This document shows positions 12,071 through 27,423 of a stretch of DNA of 64,000 nucleotides, in pieces. The notes beneath the pieces were generated by a model. It was not told the origin of the DNA and made no database searches. It saw only the letters and a program-made list of their open reading frames with translations. The stretch's first letter is position 1, and each line of letters starts with the position of its first letter. The stretch spans positions 124,070,719-124,134,718 of the forward strand of contig NC_080420.1 of assembly GCF_029873635.1 (NCBI RefSeq), written 5' to 3'. Both the position numbers and the translations under genes were made by a program. The DNA is from Malania oleifera (taxonomy: Eukaryota > Streptophyta > Magnoliopsida > Santalales > Ximeniaceae).

Positions 12071-12224
12071 TGTTATGCTCAACATGTAGTAGATTTTTTT
12101 GCAATTCCATTGTCAATATGCTGTATAAATAGATAGCTTGTTGCTCAATAAAAATTAGCCTTCTGCAGTCTCTAAATCAGCTTCTCTCATTATTCTTAAT
12201 TTTTGATTTTTAAAATATCCAACA
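12071..12224 (+). repeat. Short copia LTR, copy 3
   Basis: It starts TGTTATGCTCAAC and ends ATCCAACA, closing the tandem array. It is slightly shorter than the other two copies and is preceded by the same sequence (GCTGATTTTTAGGCTCTTAAC) that precedes copy 2. Confidence 0.8.
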
Positions 12225-12935
12225 TTTATAAACTAGTCAGTTTGTATTAATTCAAACCCGATTTAAACGGACGGATCACGAAACACTCTTTGATTTTTCA
12301 CCCATTTTGCCACTCCTATTTAAACAGCCAGCAAATCATTTGTGATTTTCTTATGAGAAAACTTCATTTGGTCTACTTCCATCCAAGTGACAATTTATGA
12401 TTTATGATTTTCCGGTTGTCTACGGGCCAAATTCTGATTGTTGGTATCTGAACTTGAAGCAACTATTATGCACATGAATTTTTTTTGTATACACTTACGA
12501 AATGTTTCTCATTACCTTTTTTTTTTTTTCCAGTAAAATTGTATGCAAGTTCATGCTGCCATATAAAATTCTACCCATCGTAACTTTGTTCAAATTCAGC
12601 TCATGGGATGTTTTTTCCATTTTCAGTCCATAGTTACCATGGATTCATGGAGAGTAGTGTCATATGATTTAGTGTTTGCAACAGACCTCAGAGCCAGAAT
12701 TTGTATTAACATATAACAAACAATCCAAACATAGGAGTGCAATAATGAGCATGAGTATTACAATTTAAAAGGAGCCCTTTATTTACACATGAACTACATA
12801 ACCCATCATGCCCTCACGCCATGCACTTACTTTTTTTGACAAAAAAAAAGAGTCTTCAGCTACAATCCCTTAGTTCACACACAGCAGCAGATAGCGAGGA
12901 CTACTGTAAAGACAGAGTTACAGAGAGGTTGGTAA
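12225..12935. other. Spacer and 3' UTR of the aspartic protease gene
   Basis: No reading frame of interest lies here. The part nearest the protease stop codon (about 12680-12935) is probably its 3' untranslated region on the minus strand. The rest is AT-rich spacer next to the copia array. Confidence 0.45.
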
Positions 12936-17760
<4,825 letters not shown>

Positions 17761-17773
17761 TATGCGCGCAGAC

Positions 17774-17824
<51 letters not shown>

Positions 17825-17861
17825 ACAATCCAAGGAGAGAGAGAGAGAGAGAGAGAGAGAG
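17774..17861. repeat. (TA)n and (GA)n microsatellites next to the protease promoter
   Basis: A TA run (about 17776-17822) is followed after a short gap by a GA run (about 17834-17861). Both lie immediately upstream of the inferred first exon of the minus-strand protease gene, so their length could influence the core promoter. Confidence 0.8.
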
Positions 17862-18061
17862 ATACTTTGTCAGCACCCAAATAAATTCTACTCACGCTCA
17901 ATTCTAGCGCGTTTCGAGTACGTACATAGATTTACTATCCCAAAAAAAGAAGAAAAAAAAAAAGTGAGCTGTATTTTATTTTTTTTTTTAATGAAAGAAT
18001 TTTAGCCACCAATGAGCCTTTCGGACCCAAATTCGGTGTGACACTAAATCCACCAATGAGC

Positions 18062-19798
18062 GTTTCCTTCGCCGTTTGTCGCCAGATTCACTAATCCAAA
18101 GTTATTGCGAGAATCAGTGAAGGACTCTCTACGTTTCTATTGGATCGGAATCTCGTTTCGAAGGATTTCAGGTTTCGGGCCAAAATCGAGGTAAGACTCG
18201 GTTTTCATTTCTGATTCGGTATATGTATAGTAGTACGGATTCTAAGTATGTTTTGTACTATGATTTGTAGGTTTCAGAGTCTCGGTTCGTGGTTTTGAGG
18301 ACCGTAGAGTTCGTAGTTGGAGTTCGGGTTAAGGTAAGGGGATTCTATTTATATTAGTCCATTTTTGAAATCAGGATCGGTAAGTCTGTAGGCTACGATC
18401 GTATGTATGTTTTGGCTACTTATTTGAGGAAATCTATCGGGTAAAAACACGGGATTTTCGGGTTACAGTTTTTCGGGAAAATTGGGGATTTCGGGTGTCA
18501 TCTCTATTTTGTTTGGAAAACCGTTTGTCTTGTTTAAACTGTATTATTGAGGTGACCATAATCCATATTTGCATAAACTGTATACTTAAAAATGTAAATG
18601 ATATAATTTGTCGTAAACCAAATAAGTGTGGTATGTATGGAAGTATGTATTTGTTCCGGGTATTTGTAAAACAGTTATGTGGCGGCTAATTACCGTACAC
18701 TGAAATGTATAGGGACATGAGTTCCAAAATGATTCTAGGTTTTGTGAAATCGGCTATGTGGCGGCTAATTACCGCACGCCAAGAGTGGCCGGCTCTATAT
18801 CTGGGGTGTGAAATATCACTAGTATGATTCGGCTGGTCACCGAAGGTGTGATCTACACCGTATGTAACAATGGATTCACAGTGGGCCTAGGTCATCGCAG
18901 CATAGTTTGACACGTGGTAATGTAATTGGGGTGAGACGAGGTGACCTTCTGTAGTTGCGTATGTAGCAATGGATTCACTATTGGGTCTGAGTCGTAGATC
19001 TTCGTAGTTGCATGTGTAGAAATGTAATCGCTGTGAGACTAGGTGACCTTGTGTAGTTGCATATGAAGTAATGGATTCACCATTGGGCCTTGATCGTCAC
19101 AGCGTAGTTGCGTATGTAGCAATGTAATCGCTGTAAGACGAGGTGACTTAGTGTGGTTGCGAACTAGTGTGACGACACTGACCATATGTATGCATGTATG
19201 TATGTTGAGTATCGTATGAACTGGAATGGTTTTCTAAAAATACTGGAACTGTATGTATTTGTATGAAATTGTACGAATTGTTTCAAATTGTATCGTATGT
19301 ATAGTGTTATGAAGTATGTAAAATGACACTGGTATGCCATACACTGATATAAATTGTTTTCTTCCTTTCTAAGAGGTGTCTCATCCCGAATGTACGTACA
19401 ATATTTTTTAAGGCCTTCAGGTAGCGGTAAGTAGCATCCTAGCGTCCGGAAGCAAGGGTGTCGTAGCTACTGCTAGTACCTTCTAGGTACGAGTTTTGGT
19501 ATCCAGGTTGTTAGGATAGTTTTGTAGATACCTAGGGTATGTTTTGTGATATGAGAATGTATATCCTAGATTGTATAGTATAGACTCTGGTATGATATTG
19601 GTTATGTATAAAAGACCGTATTTCGCTGCGTATTCTGGATAGTATGGACGTTTGTATGTATGTATGTGGGGCATCTGTTCATCCCACGGGGTTGGACCCT
19701 CTTTGTATGTTGTATTAGGTATGTTTTAATTGATACAGAGACAGGTTAGGTTACTCAAATTCACCCTTGGGTCCCATTTCCGGATTCGGTGCGTGACA
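18062..19798 (+). mobile_element. Gypsy-type LTR remnant (same family as 36755-38498)
   Basis: From about 18062 the sequence tracks the LTR at 37135-38498, including GATCGGAATCT, the minisatellite block and AGAGGTGTCTCA. It then continues to a CA end at 19798 (GTGCGTGACA). The first few hundred bases of the family LTR are not seen here. No coding part accompanies it. It lies about 300 bases upstream of the protease gene's inferred start. Confidence 0.72.
18880..19165 (+). repeat. Degenerate tandem repeat inside the LTR
   Basis: About five copies of a unit containing GTAGCAATGGATTCAC, GGGCCT and GAGACGAGGTGACC alternate, with a period of roughly 55-60 bases (about 110-120 for the higher-order pair). 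The same block, with a slightly different arrangement, lies at 37925-38215 in the sister LTR. Confidence 0.65.
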
Positions 19799-19839
19799 AT
19801 TTCTGTCCATCAATTGAACTTTCGTTAAATCCAAGACCT

Positions 19840-19990
19840 AGGACCAATTTCAATTTACTATCCACATGACACAGTAATTCTGCATTAACTACTGGCTTGT
19901 CAAATGTATCAACTGGGAATCGAACACACAATACTCCTTCTTACATGCCGATGCTTTTCCACCATGTCATGCCCGTGGGGGCAAGTGAGC
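19840..19990 (-). mobile_element. tRNA-derived SINE fragment
   Basis: Read on the minus strand it begins TTGCCCCCACGGGCATG and has a B-box-like GTGTTCGATTCCC about 60 bases later, followed by GATACATTTGAC. The same order is present in the plus-strand copy at 21026. It stops without a clear A-tail, so it is a partial or decayed copy. Confidence 0.55.
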
Positions 19991-20289
19991 TGCATATTCG
20001 TACATGACTATGTGAATTATTCTGAAGAAGGGAAAGTGTTTATTTGTTTATTTTTATTCTAAGTTATTTTCGGTTCATGTAATTACTAATTATAAGGTGA
20101 TTGAACACCATATTTAAATATTTAATTCTAAGAATTGAAGAAAATATTTTGGGTAACGCAAATATTATGTGCTTTATTTCTTCTTAAATTTATAGGAATG
20201 AGTTGGATAATAAATAAATAAGTTTATTCTTAACTATTAAGCAAAGTCAAAATAGAACAACACAACCACAAACGCATTTTAAATATACT

Positions 20290-20450
20290 TTATTCCTATA
20301 TTTGGAGAAATCTTACATTTTAATTTTGATTAAATTTGGATAAAATGTAAAATAAACTTATATTAAAATTTGTCCAAATTCATCTAAATTTAAATTTAAG
20401 TTTGAAATCCATACTTCCAAACATATATATTTTAAAATAAATTAAATAAA
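20290..20450. repeat. MITE-like AT-rich inverted repeat
   Basis: Opposing arms containing ATATTTGGAGAAATCTTAC and, inverted on the right, ATGTTTGGAAGTATGGATTT bracket an AT-rich core. Similar arms are found near 650-780. A further single-arm relative lies at 20840-20950. Boundaries are approximate. Confidence 0.33.
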
Positions 20451-21025
20451 ATATAATATAAGCAACTTAGTTCTTTTTAAGCTAAAGCGGATGACTTGGA
20501 CAAAAACCAGACAAGCAAATTCTTAACTATTAAGTAAAGGTACATTATATTAGGTCAAAATGATATATATATATATATACACTTTATAAATAAATTTTAT
20601 ATGTTTTAAAAAAAAAATTGGATAAATTTCGAGATAAATTGACATATTAGTATTTCCTTTTTCAGGGTATTTTAGACAAGTGACTTATATTTTCTTTTTC
20701 TTTTCTAAGACATGCAGTCTCTATTTTGGCTTATCTTGTTTTGGTCAAATTAATAAATTCACTTCTAATTAAAAATCGGTGAAAATCAAGTCCCATTGAA
20801 TAAGGTAGATAGAAAAAAAGTGGCCTAAAATATTTTTAAGAGTACGAATTTTGAACCTTAAATTTGAATTTAGATAGATTTAAACAAATTTCAATACAAT
20901 TTTATACTATTTCTTATCTAAATTCAATACAACTCCGAATTTAAGACCTTTACAAATAGAGGGTAAGTGTTTTTTTAAGAAATTTAGTATCTCGTTTGTT
21001 CAAATTCAGAATTTATTAAAAGGTT

Positions 21026-21404
21026 GCCCCCATGGGCATGGAACAATGGAAAGACATCAGCACGTAAGAAGGAGCATTGGGAGTTCAATTTCAGGTAGAT
21101 ACACTCACGAAATTAGCGGTATCTGTGGATGGTGAGAATTTACTCTATGAGTCAATGGGGACCATGGATGATGAAAGTTCGCTTTGTGAGTCAACGAGGA
21201 TCGTGGATGGTAATAGAGATGTGTCCCGGGGGTTCGGTTGGTCGAACGTCCAACTGATATACAGAAACTGTGTTCGTATTCTGAACTTTACTTGATCAGT
21301 GAGACCTAGGGGGAAGACACTAATCCGTAGGTTTTGTGCTGTACCAGGGGGTTCAAAGGGTTTGTTGGTGGTTGGAGTTCCTATGTAATAAAAAAAAAAA
21401 AAAA
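21026..21404 (+). mobile_element. tRNA-derived SINE with A-tail and target duplication
   Basis: The head is GCCCCCATGGGCATGG, followed by a degenerate B box (GGGAGTTCAATTTC) and a tRNA-unrelated body. The element ends in a run of about 17 A. The sequence AATTTATTAAAAGGTT precedes it (21010-21025) and AATTTATTAAAGGTT follows the tail (21405-21419), one base different in length. That duplication is strong evidence of target-primed insertion. A short open frame in the body has no recognisable product. Confidence 0.75.
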
Positions 21405-21954
21405 AATTTATTAAAGGTTCATATTTAAATTTTGAGATGGGTGAAAAAATTGAGAAGAAAAATAAATTATTTTTGTGTTATGATTAAGGGTCAATGTTTA
21501 GAAAAGAAAAAAGGATAGAGATGATTATGAAGTCGTAGGATGCTTTTTTGGTAAAAAGAGAGTGAGAATGAGAAAGTAGTAAGGGAATCTAAAAGAGAGA
21601 GAGTAGGAAATTGCCAAGAAGTTTCTACTACTTGCTGACAAATGGACGTATGCATCATATGATGTATGATATTTATTTTTGTTTCACTTCTAGAAGAGGT
21701 GAGGAATGAAGGGACATGATGCTGCCACGTACGTATTTTTCATTCATAAAAAAATCAAACTTACAAAAATCAAATTTTAAGACAACTTGCTACCAAACAC
21801 AAGGAAAACATATTAGAGTTTGGTTAATTGTGAAAAGTTTTTTTATTTTTAAAATTTTAGTTCTTCAAAGATTATTTTTTTTTTAATTTTAAAATTTGTT
21901 TTCACAAATAAATAGTGTCAAAATTACTTATTATTGATTATTTATTTTATTAAT

Positions 21955-23335
21955 TGTTGCAAATGAACCAAGTCGTTTGTGAGCAGTTCGGGAGCTCAAC
22001 TCGATAAGGGCTCATTTATTATCTAAATGAGTGAGTGGCAAACCCAATTTTTAGGCTTTGTTTGTAAACGAGTTGAGCGTGAGCACAGTCGGGCTTAGCT
22101 CGTTTTGATTTGTGAGTGGTTTGATTACGGGCTCGAATAAGCTCATTTATTAGGCTCATTAAGGAGTTTGATAAAGGACTCAATAAAAGGCTTGTTAAAT
22201 TAGCCCAATCCCAAGAGTCCAGTATCGACCCAACCATTCAAAGATAAAAGGAGCAAATCTCGGCCCAAGTTAATGAATCAGCCTAAATTAATTTGGCCTA
22301 AATTATGAAACCAAGAAGATGAACAAGGGTTCAAACGTTTAAGACATATTTGGTATCGTTGTTGTTTTCTATTTTTTATTTTTGTTTATCTACAGTAAAG
22401 AAATAGATATAAAAATGCATTTATTTATATTGTCAATTTTTTGTTTCTGTTGTCGATTTTTCGTTGTTTGTAGAAAAACTGAAAACTAGGGGGTCGTTTG
22501 GTATCACTATCAAAAATTAGAAAAACGAAAAAATCATAAACAGAAATTAAAAACTAGAAATCAACAACCAATTTGGTTGACTCTTATAAAACTAATACAA
22601 ATAAAAACTTAATTAATAAAATGCTCATTTTCATCTTTAAATCAAAATATTATAAAAATATGATTAAAACAATAAAATTACAAATAACACACATTAAAAA
22701 ATTGCTACAATAAAAATAAAATTTATTATGATGATTTTACTTAATTGTTCTACTTTCAAATTTTATTTTATAATACAACTTTTATTAGACATGATAATTG
22801 AAAAATAGTAAAGGTATTTTGTATTTAGCTTTATTATTATTTTTTAAAAAATTTATGTATATTTTTATTTATTATATTTAAATTTATATGATCATTTAAT
22901 TTTGATTTTAATTAAAGGTGTATAAAATGAATAATTCAATCCAAAAAAACTATTTCTGGATATTAAAATTTCTGACAACAGGTTGTTAAAACAACTGAAA
23001 ACCATAAAATTTGATTTTCTATTTTTTAGCAAACAGTTGAAAACCAGTAGCAAAAATAGAAAACTAATAATAGAAACAAATGTGTTTTTATAATATGTTT
23101 TTTCATTGTGAAAAAACAGAAGCAGTAAATAAGAAACAACAACGATACCAAACAGATCCTTGGTTATTTGACTCAATAAAGACTTATCATTTGTTCATTT
23201 GCATAATGAATAAGTTTGAGCAAAATATTTAAGTTTGGTTGAACTTGACTTGAGCTCGATCTCAATTAAAATTTTAATAAACAACTTTGAACATGATAAA
23301 ATTTAGTTCAACTCATTTGTAGCCCTGTCCGTTGC
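21955..23335. repeat. Degenerate inverted-repeat element enclosing a MITE
   Basis: The left end (GCAAATGAACCAAGTCG, then GAGCTCAACTCGATAA) and the right end read on the minus strand (GGGCTACAAATGAGTTGAAC, then GATCGAGCTCAAG) resemble each other. They contain the GAGCTCGA-type words common in a widespread plant DNA transposon group. The interior is taken up mostly by the separate MITE at 22494-23160. Ends and class are uncertain. Confidence 0.33.
22494..23160. mobile_element. MITE copy 1, with a partial copy at 22340-22490
   Basis: The left terminus reads GGGTCGTTTGGTATCAC and the right terminus, inverted, GGATCTGTTTGGTATCG, giving terminal inverted repeats of about 15 bases with weaker similarity further in. 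The partial copy at 22340-22490 carries one terminus (TTTGGTATCGTTGTTGTTTT) matching the right end. A second full copy lies at 40664-41140. It is AT-rich with no coding capacity. hAT-like ancestry is possible but target duplications were not resolved. Confidence 0.55.
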
Positions 23336-24494
23336 TTTACAGATTTTACAAAATAAACTCTAGAAATATCAAAATTAAATCATTCTAACGGTGTTGTTAT
23401 TTCTCATTTAGATTAGAATTTTATGATTTTTTTAGCATACATTTAGCTTAAGTTGTAACGACCCAGAAATTCTACTACATTTTTTTTTTTTTCTTTTTCA
23501 TACGTATACTGCTAAAAATATTAAATTACTATGACACCAACAATAACATCTACAACGTCATCCCGAACCTAAAGTGGGTACCAGGGATACCTGTCTATAA
23601 ATACATACTATCTATGCAGCGAAAAACATAATATACCTGAACCTTACATACAATACCAGAGTTCTACTATCTCCATAAATATACATGTGCATCCCCAAAA
23701 AACATAAATCGCCCTAGGGATTATACAAAATACATCTCCCAGCTCAACACTTACCTTGAATCTAGGATTGTACCAACACCTCCTCTACCTCGGAGCTTGC
23801 TCCGTTCGCCTGTTTGGATCTCTTGAAATGTTTGAATTTTGGGGTGAGACATCTCTCAGTAAGTGGGATAGATTATCATCAGTGTGTGGCAACGAGAGTT
23901 CTATTATGTATCATAAATATATATATGATGTACATAATTAATTGAAACATAATTATCTCTATTTGATAAATCAGGTAAAACGGTACTCATGTAAGTCTGG
24001 AGAAATCACATTTTCGACATATACATACTGCGTTATAATAAATTACTAAAAACATGTAAATCATCTGTTATATCTGTATAATATTGAAATTTTCCCTTGG
24101 ATGGATAGCTAACTGATATGATGTATTACCCCCACATGATTGGGTTGTGCGGCCCGTAGGCGGGACCTAGCAATGGTTGGCTTACCATGCTAAGCCAAAA
24201 CTGATTCGTCTGTAAGTACAATTGGCGTGCCCAGCCTAGTTTGGACTACCTGGGGGCACACTACTCTTCTCTGGGCTCAATCGACTATCCAATCACCAAC
24301 ACTCTATCTAAAACGTATGGTGACACTAATATGAACTGATAGCTACGGTACCGTGCTTTAAAACTAAACTAAGCCATTAGGGTTCTGCTATCATATATTA
24401 CATTTCATAAATAATTGTAACATAACTCGTTTCATGTTTCTGTATAAAATCTGTCATATTAAGATTTTTGAATAAACTGTTATATATATTTGAT

Positions 24495-24660
24495 CACGAC
24501 ATAGGGTCGGTTGAACTGTCACGGCACTAGGCTGACTAAATATCACAGCACTAGGTTGGTTGAAATATCACGGCATTAGACTGACTGGAATATCATAGAA
24601 CTGGGTCAGCTGAAATATCACGGCACTAGGCCGGCTGAAATATCATGGCACTAGAGTGGT
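24495..24660. repeat. Minisatellite, unit about 28 bases, in an LTR
   Basis: About six diverged copies of a unit of the form TGAAATATCACGGCACTAGG lie in tandem. The unit is unrelated in sequence to the minisatellites of the neighbouring LTRs but sits at a comparable mid-LTR position. Confidence 0.75.
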
Positions 24661-25351
24661 TGAATTGTAATAATATACTGAATAATATCATATTTTCTTT
24701 GATATCTATATCACTTCTGAAAATCTTTATCAAACTGCATTGGTTTTGTATAAACATAAAATGTTCTGGTCTGTATATACATACTGTAAAATAATCATAC
24801 TTATGCCACACGAGTGAGTATTAAAAATAATACTAAATCTATTTCTAGGGTTTACTGAGTTCAAACAACAGATATCCCAAAAACATACATTAATTTACAA
24901 ACATCATTACCATATGCCTAATTATTCAGAAAAATCATACATATAATTTCTGAATTCCAAAACTGCTTTTTAACTGGTAAATTTTTTAAAAATACCTGAC
25001 ATAATCTATCCCCTTACTTGATTCCTGAAGAAAAGCCTACAGGGATCCTAAAATCATGCCTGCGGCGTACACACAAAGCCCTGTATCCATAAATCCTATT
25101 TCAATCAACTCAACCCTAGAATAACAGTCATTTTAACATTCCTAGGCCCACATACTCCCAATGACTAACTAAATTAGAAAAATAACTTCCTTATCCTAGT
25201 TTTGAAGTGGTGCCGGGAAAGCTTGAATTATGAAAGCACTCCGGTTAAATTGTAGAGAATTGTCGCAAGGATCCCGAAATGACGTTTATCAGCTGATTCG
25301 GGCTTGTTTTGGGAGAGAAATCGAAGAGAGAAGGAGTGGAGGCCGCAACCC

Positions 25352-25352
<1 letters not shown>

Positions 25353-25405
<53 letters not shown>

Positions 25406-25428
25406 TGTGTGTGTGTGTGTGTGTGTGT
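25353..25428. repeat. Compound microsatellite (GA)n(GT)n
   Basis: An uninterrupted GA run of about 50 bases passes directly into a GT run of about 26 bases, inside the minus-strand LTR. Long open frames here on both strands are artefacts of the dinucleotide repeats. Confidence 0.9.
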
Positions 25429-26684
25429 TTTGATTTTAACAAATAAAATGACTTAAACCCCTTTATATAGACTTTCTGGGGCAAGGGAAACTATCGACAG
25501 TTTGACCTTTTTAACCAAACCATTTCTACTGTTTTACCCTTGCCTCCTCTCGGTAACTCAAAATCATCGATGGTTTTCTGAACTCCACCAAAACCGTCAA
25601 CGGTTTGGTGTAATGACCCCAAAAATTGTATGCATGGAAATGTAAAAAAATAAAAATTAATTAAATTAAAAATTAAATTAATTAATATTTAATTTTAATG
25701 TAATAATTATTATTAGTTAAATAATATAATATAATAATAATAATAATAATAATATATTATATATATAAGGTAATCAAATTCAATCCTAAGATTTCATTAA
25801 GATGCAGAGAAGCCGCCGCCCCTGTTGCTGCGCAGCCTTCCCGTCTCCTCATCTCCTCTCTCCCACTCTCAATTTCTTCTCTAATATTCGGCTGATCGAA
25901 AAACGGAAAGTATCGTTGGATTCCTATCTCCACCACCGATATTCCTAACGGAGTAGATTTATCATGGGAGCGACATAGACATATCTCCTGGGGTAAGGTA
26001 AATAGTCACTTTTACCTCAATTTTTCTTAAATCTTAAATCCAATTGATGAACGGAAACTGGCAAAAGATTTGTGGGGAGATTCTCTATAATCTAACCGGA
26101 ACGGGTTTTTGAGTTGGAGCTCCGGGGCACCAACCCTAAATCGAGGTAAGTTTAATAATTTAGGCTTTTCTAGGCTATTTAGGGTATTTAGAACCTAGGG
26201 GAATTTTAGGGAAAGTTATTCCGGGGATTGTGATGAATAATATGGTAAAGTTTGAATTTTAGGGTTTCAGGGGTTTTGAACGTTGTGGGGCATAGGTCGG
26301 GGTTTTATCGAACTTTTTAGGAATTAGGTAAGAGGATTAAATTAAGTCAGTAATTTTATGGAATTTGAATCAATTTAATTGTTATGTATATATTTATTTA
26401 TTTCTTTATTTATTTAATAATTTAAAGGTTATTTTGAAAATCAATTGTTCGAAATGGATTTTACAAACTTAGGATATATGGTATGATATTTTTTAATAAA
26501 ATGAACAGTGGAAAGCTTGTTTGTTTATATGATTATGTTAAAATATGGAAATCATGTGGCAGATGAGTTAATTGATATGGATTATTGTATATCTGGATTT
26601 GGAATTTTGAAATACTGAACTGTTTGTAAAATACTGAAATGCTTGCAAAACTACTAGAGTTGTTTATGAAATGCAGGAGTTTGA

Positions 26685-26815
26685 AATAACGGCTAGTGGC
26701 CAGGTATTGTTTGATTGGCCAAGGGTCAAGATTATTATTTGACGGCCAAGTGCTAAGTTTTAGTTGACGGCTATATGCCGGGTTGTATTTTGTGGCTGAA
26801 GGCCAGGTTTTTAGA
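26685..26815. repeat. Minisatellite, unit about 30 bases, in an LTR
   Basis: Four to five diverged copies of a unit of the form TTGACGGCCAAGTGCTAAG (variants with GGCCAAGG and GGCTGAAGGCC) lie in tandem in the middle of the LTR, about 100 bases before GCACGGTACCGT. Confidence 0.6.
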
Positions 26816-27423
26816 ACAATAGGAAATATATGTGAATTGATGTTTTAAATGGTGATTTCTATTATCTAAATTGCATGATATGCTTTAGGAACCCTGAGGA
26901 CCAATATATTGTGAGCACGGTACCGTTGCTAGGGATTTTTTATATGGTCGTGTGCGCCTACACCTGTGCTGAGAGGTGTAGGGTGGCCTTATCCGATTTG
27001 CCTACGTGAGGTGAATGTACCCCCTTGGGTAAGTGCAATCGGACCAGCAGCTGGAGCTGCATATACCTGCGGAGTATGTTAGCAGAGAGTACAGATGACT
27101 ACTATTTGGGTGGATCTCCCAGGACAATAATCTAGCCTTCGGGCCGCACAACCTGTGCCATGGGGGAAGTAAATGACGTGTTTGTCACAGGGAGTATCTT
27201 ATATGCATATCTGTTAATTTATGTGAATACGGATAATTAATAAGATAACTTCAAGGGCTTTCTGAGAAAGGTGAGTGTCCTAGTAGCAGTAATGGTATTA
27301 GAGCAGAGGGAAGCTACTTGTATGGGTGTGTATTCTTCCCTATCCTTGGCTAATTGTGTGTGTGAGTGGAAAATAAGAATGATTTCATAAATGTGTTTAT
27401 CTACTTAGTGAATTGGTTATTTC

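Larger units (their letters stand above)
5380..12224 (+). mobile_element. Tandem copia array: LTR-internal-LTR-internal-LTR, broken
   Basis: Three copies of a 154-181 base LTR (5380-5559, 6729-6909, 12071-12224) alternate with two internal regions. Both internal regions follow a methionine-tRNA-type primer site (TTGGTATCAGAG or a close variant) and open with the same copia gag start. Parts seen are gag with its UBN2-type core, a zinc knuckle, and in the second internal region the last stretch of pol (the DILTKALPK type of ending). Protease, integrase and most of reverse transcriptase are not seen. Both internals carry the same foreign LTR at the same place after the knuckle, so that insertion came before the duplication. 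The element is a fossil with numerous breaks. The outer flanks show no matching target duplication. Confidence 0.8.
23454..25608 (-). mobile_element. Gypsy-type LTR, minus strand, split at its right end
   Basis: It starts TGTAACGACCCAG and contains GTGAGACATCTCTCAGTAAG near 23842, the hallmark for a minus-strand copy, and ACGGTACCGT near 24352. A roughly 28-base minisatellite lies at 24495-24660 and short CCGTCAACGG-type palindromes at 25565-25605. At 25609 another LTR starts, so that younger insertion appears to have landed close to the LTR's end. No coding region is seen. Confidence 0.7.

Noticed and set aside
24495-24660. CRISPR-like regular repeats
   Set aside because: The repeats are contiguous, diverged minisatellite units without unique spacers, in plant LTR DNA.
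25230-25484. Open frames with RERERE / HTHTHT / SLSLSL runs on both strands
   Set aside because: They are translations of the (GA)n(GT)n repeat inside an LTR.
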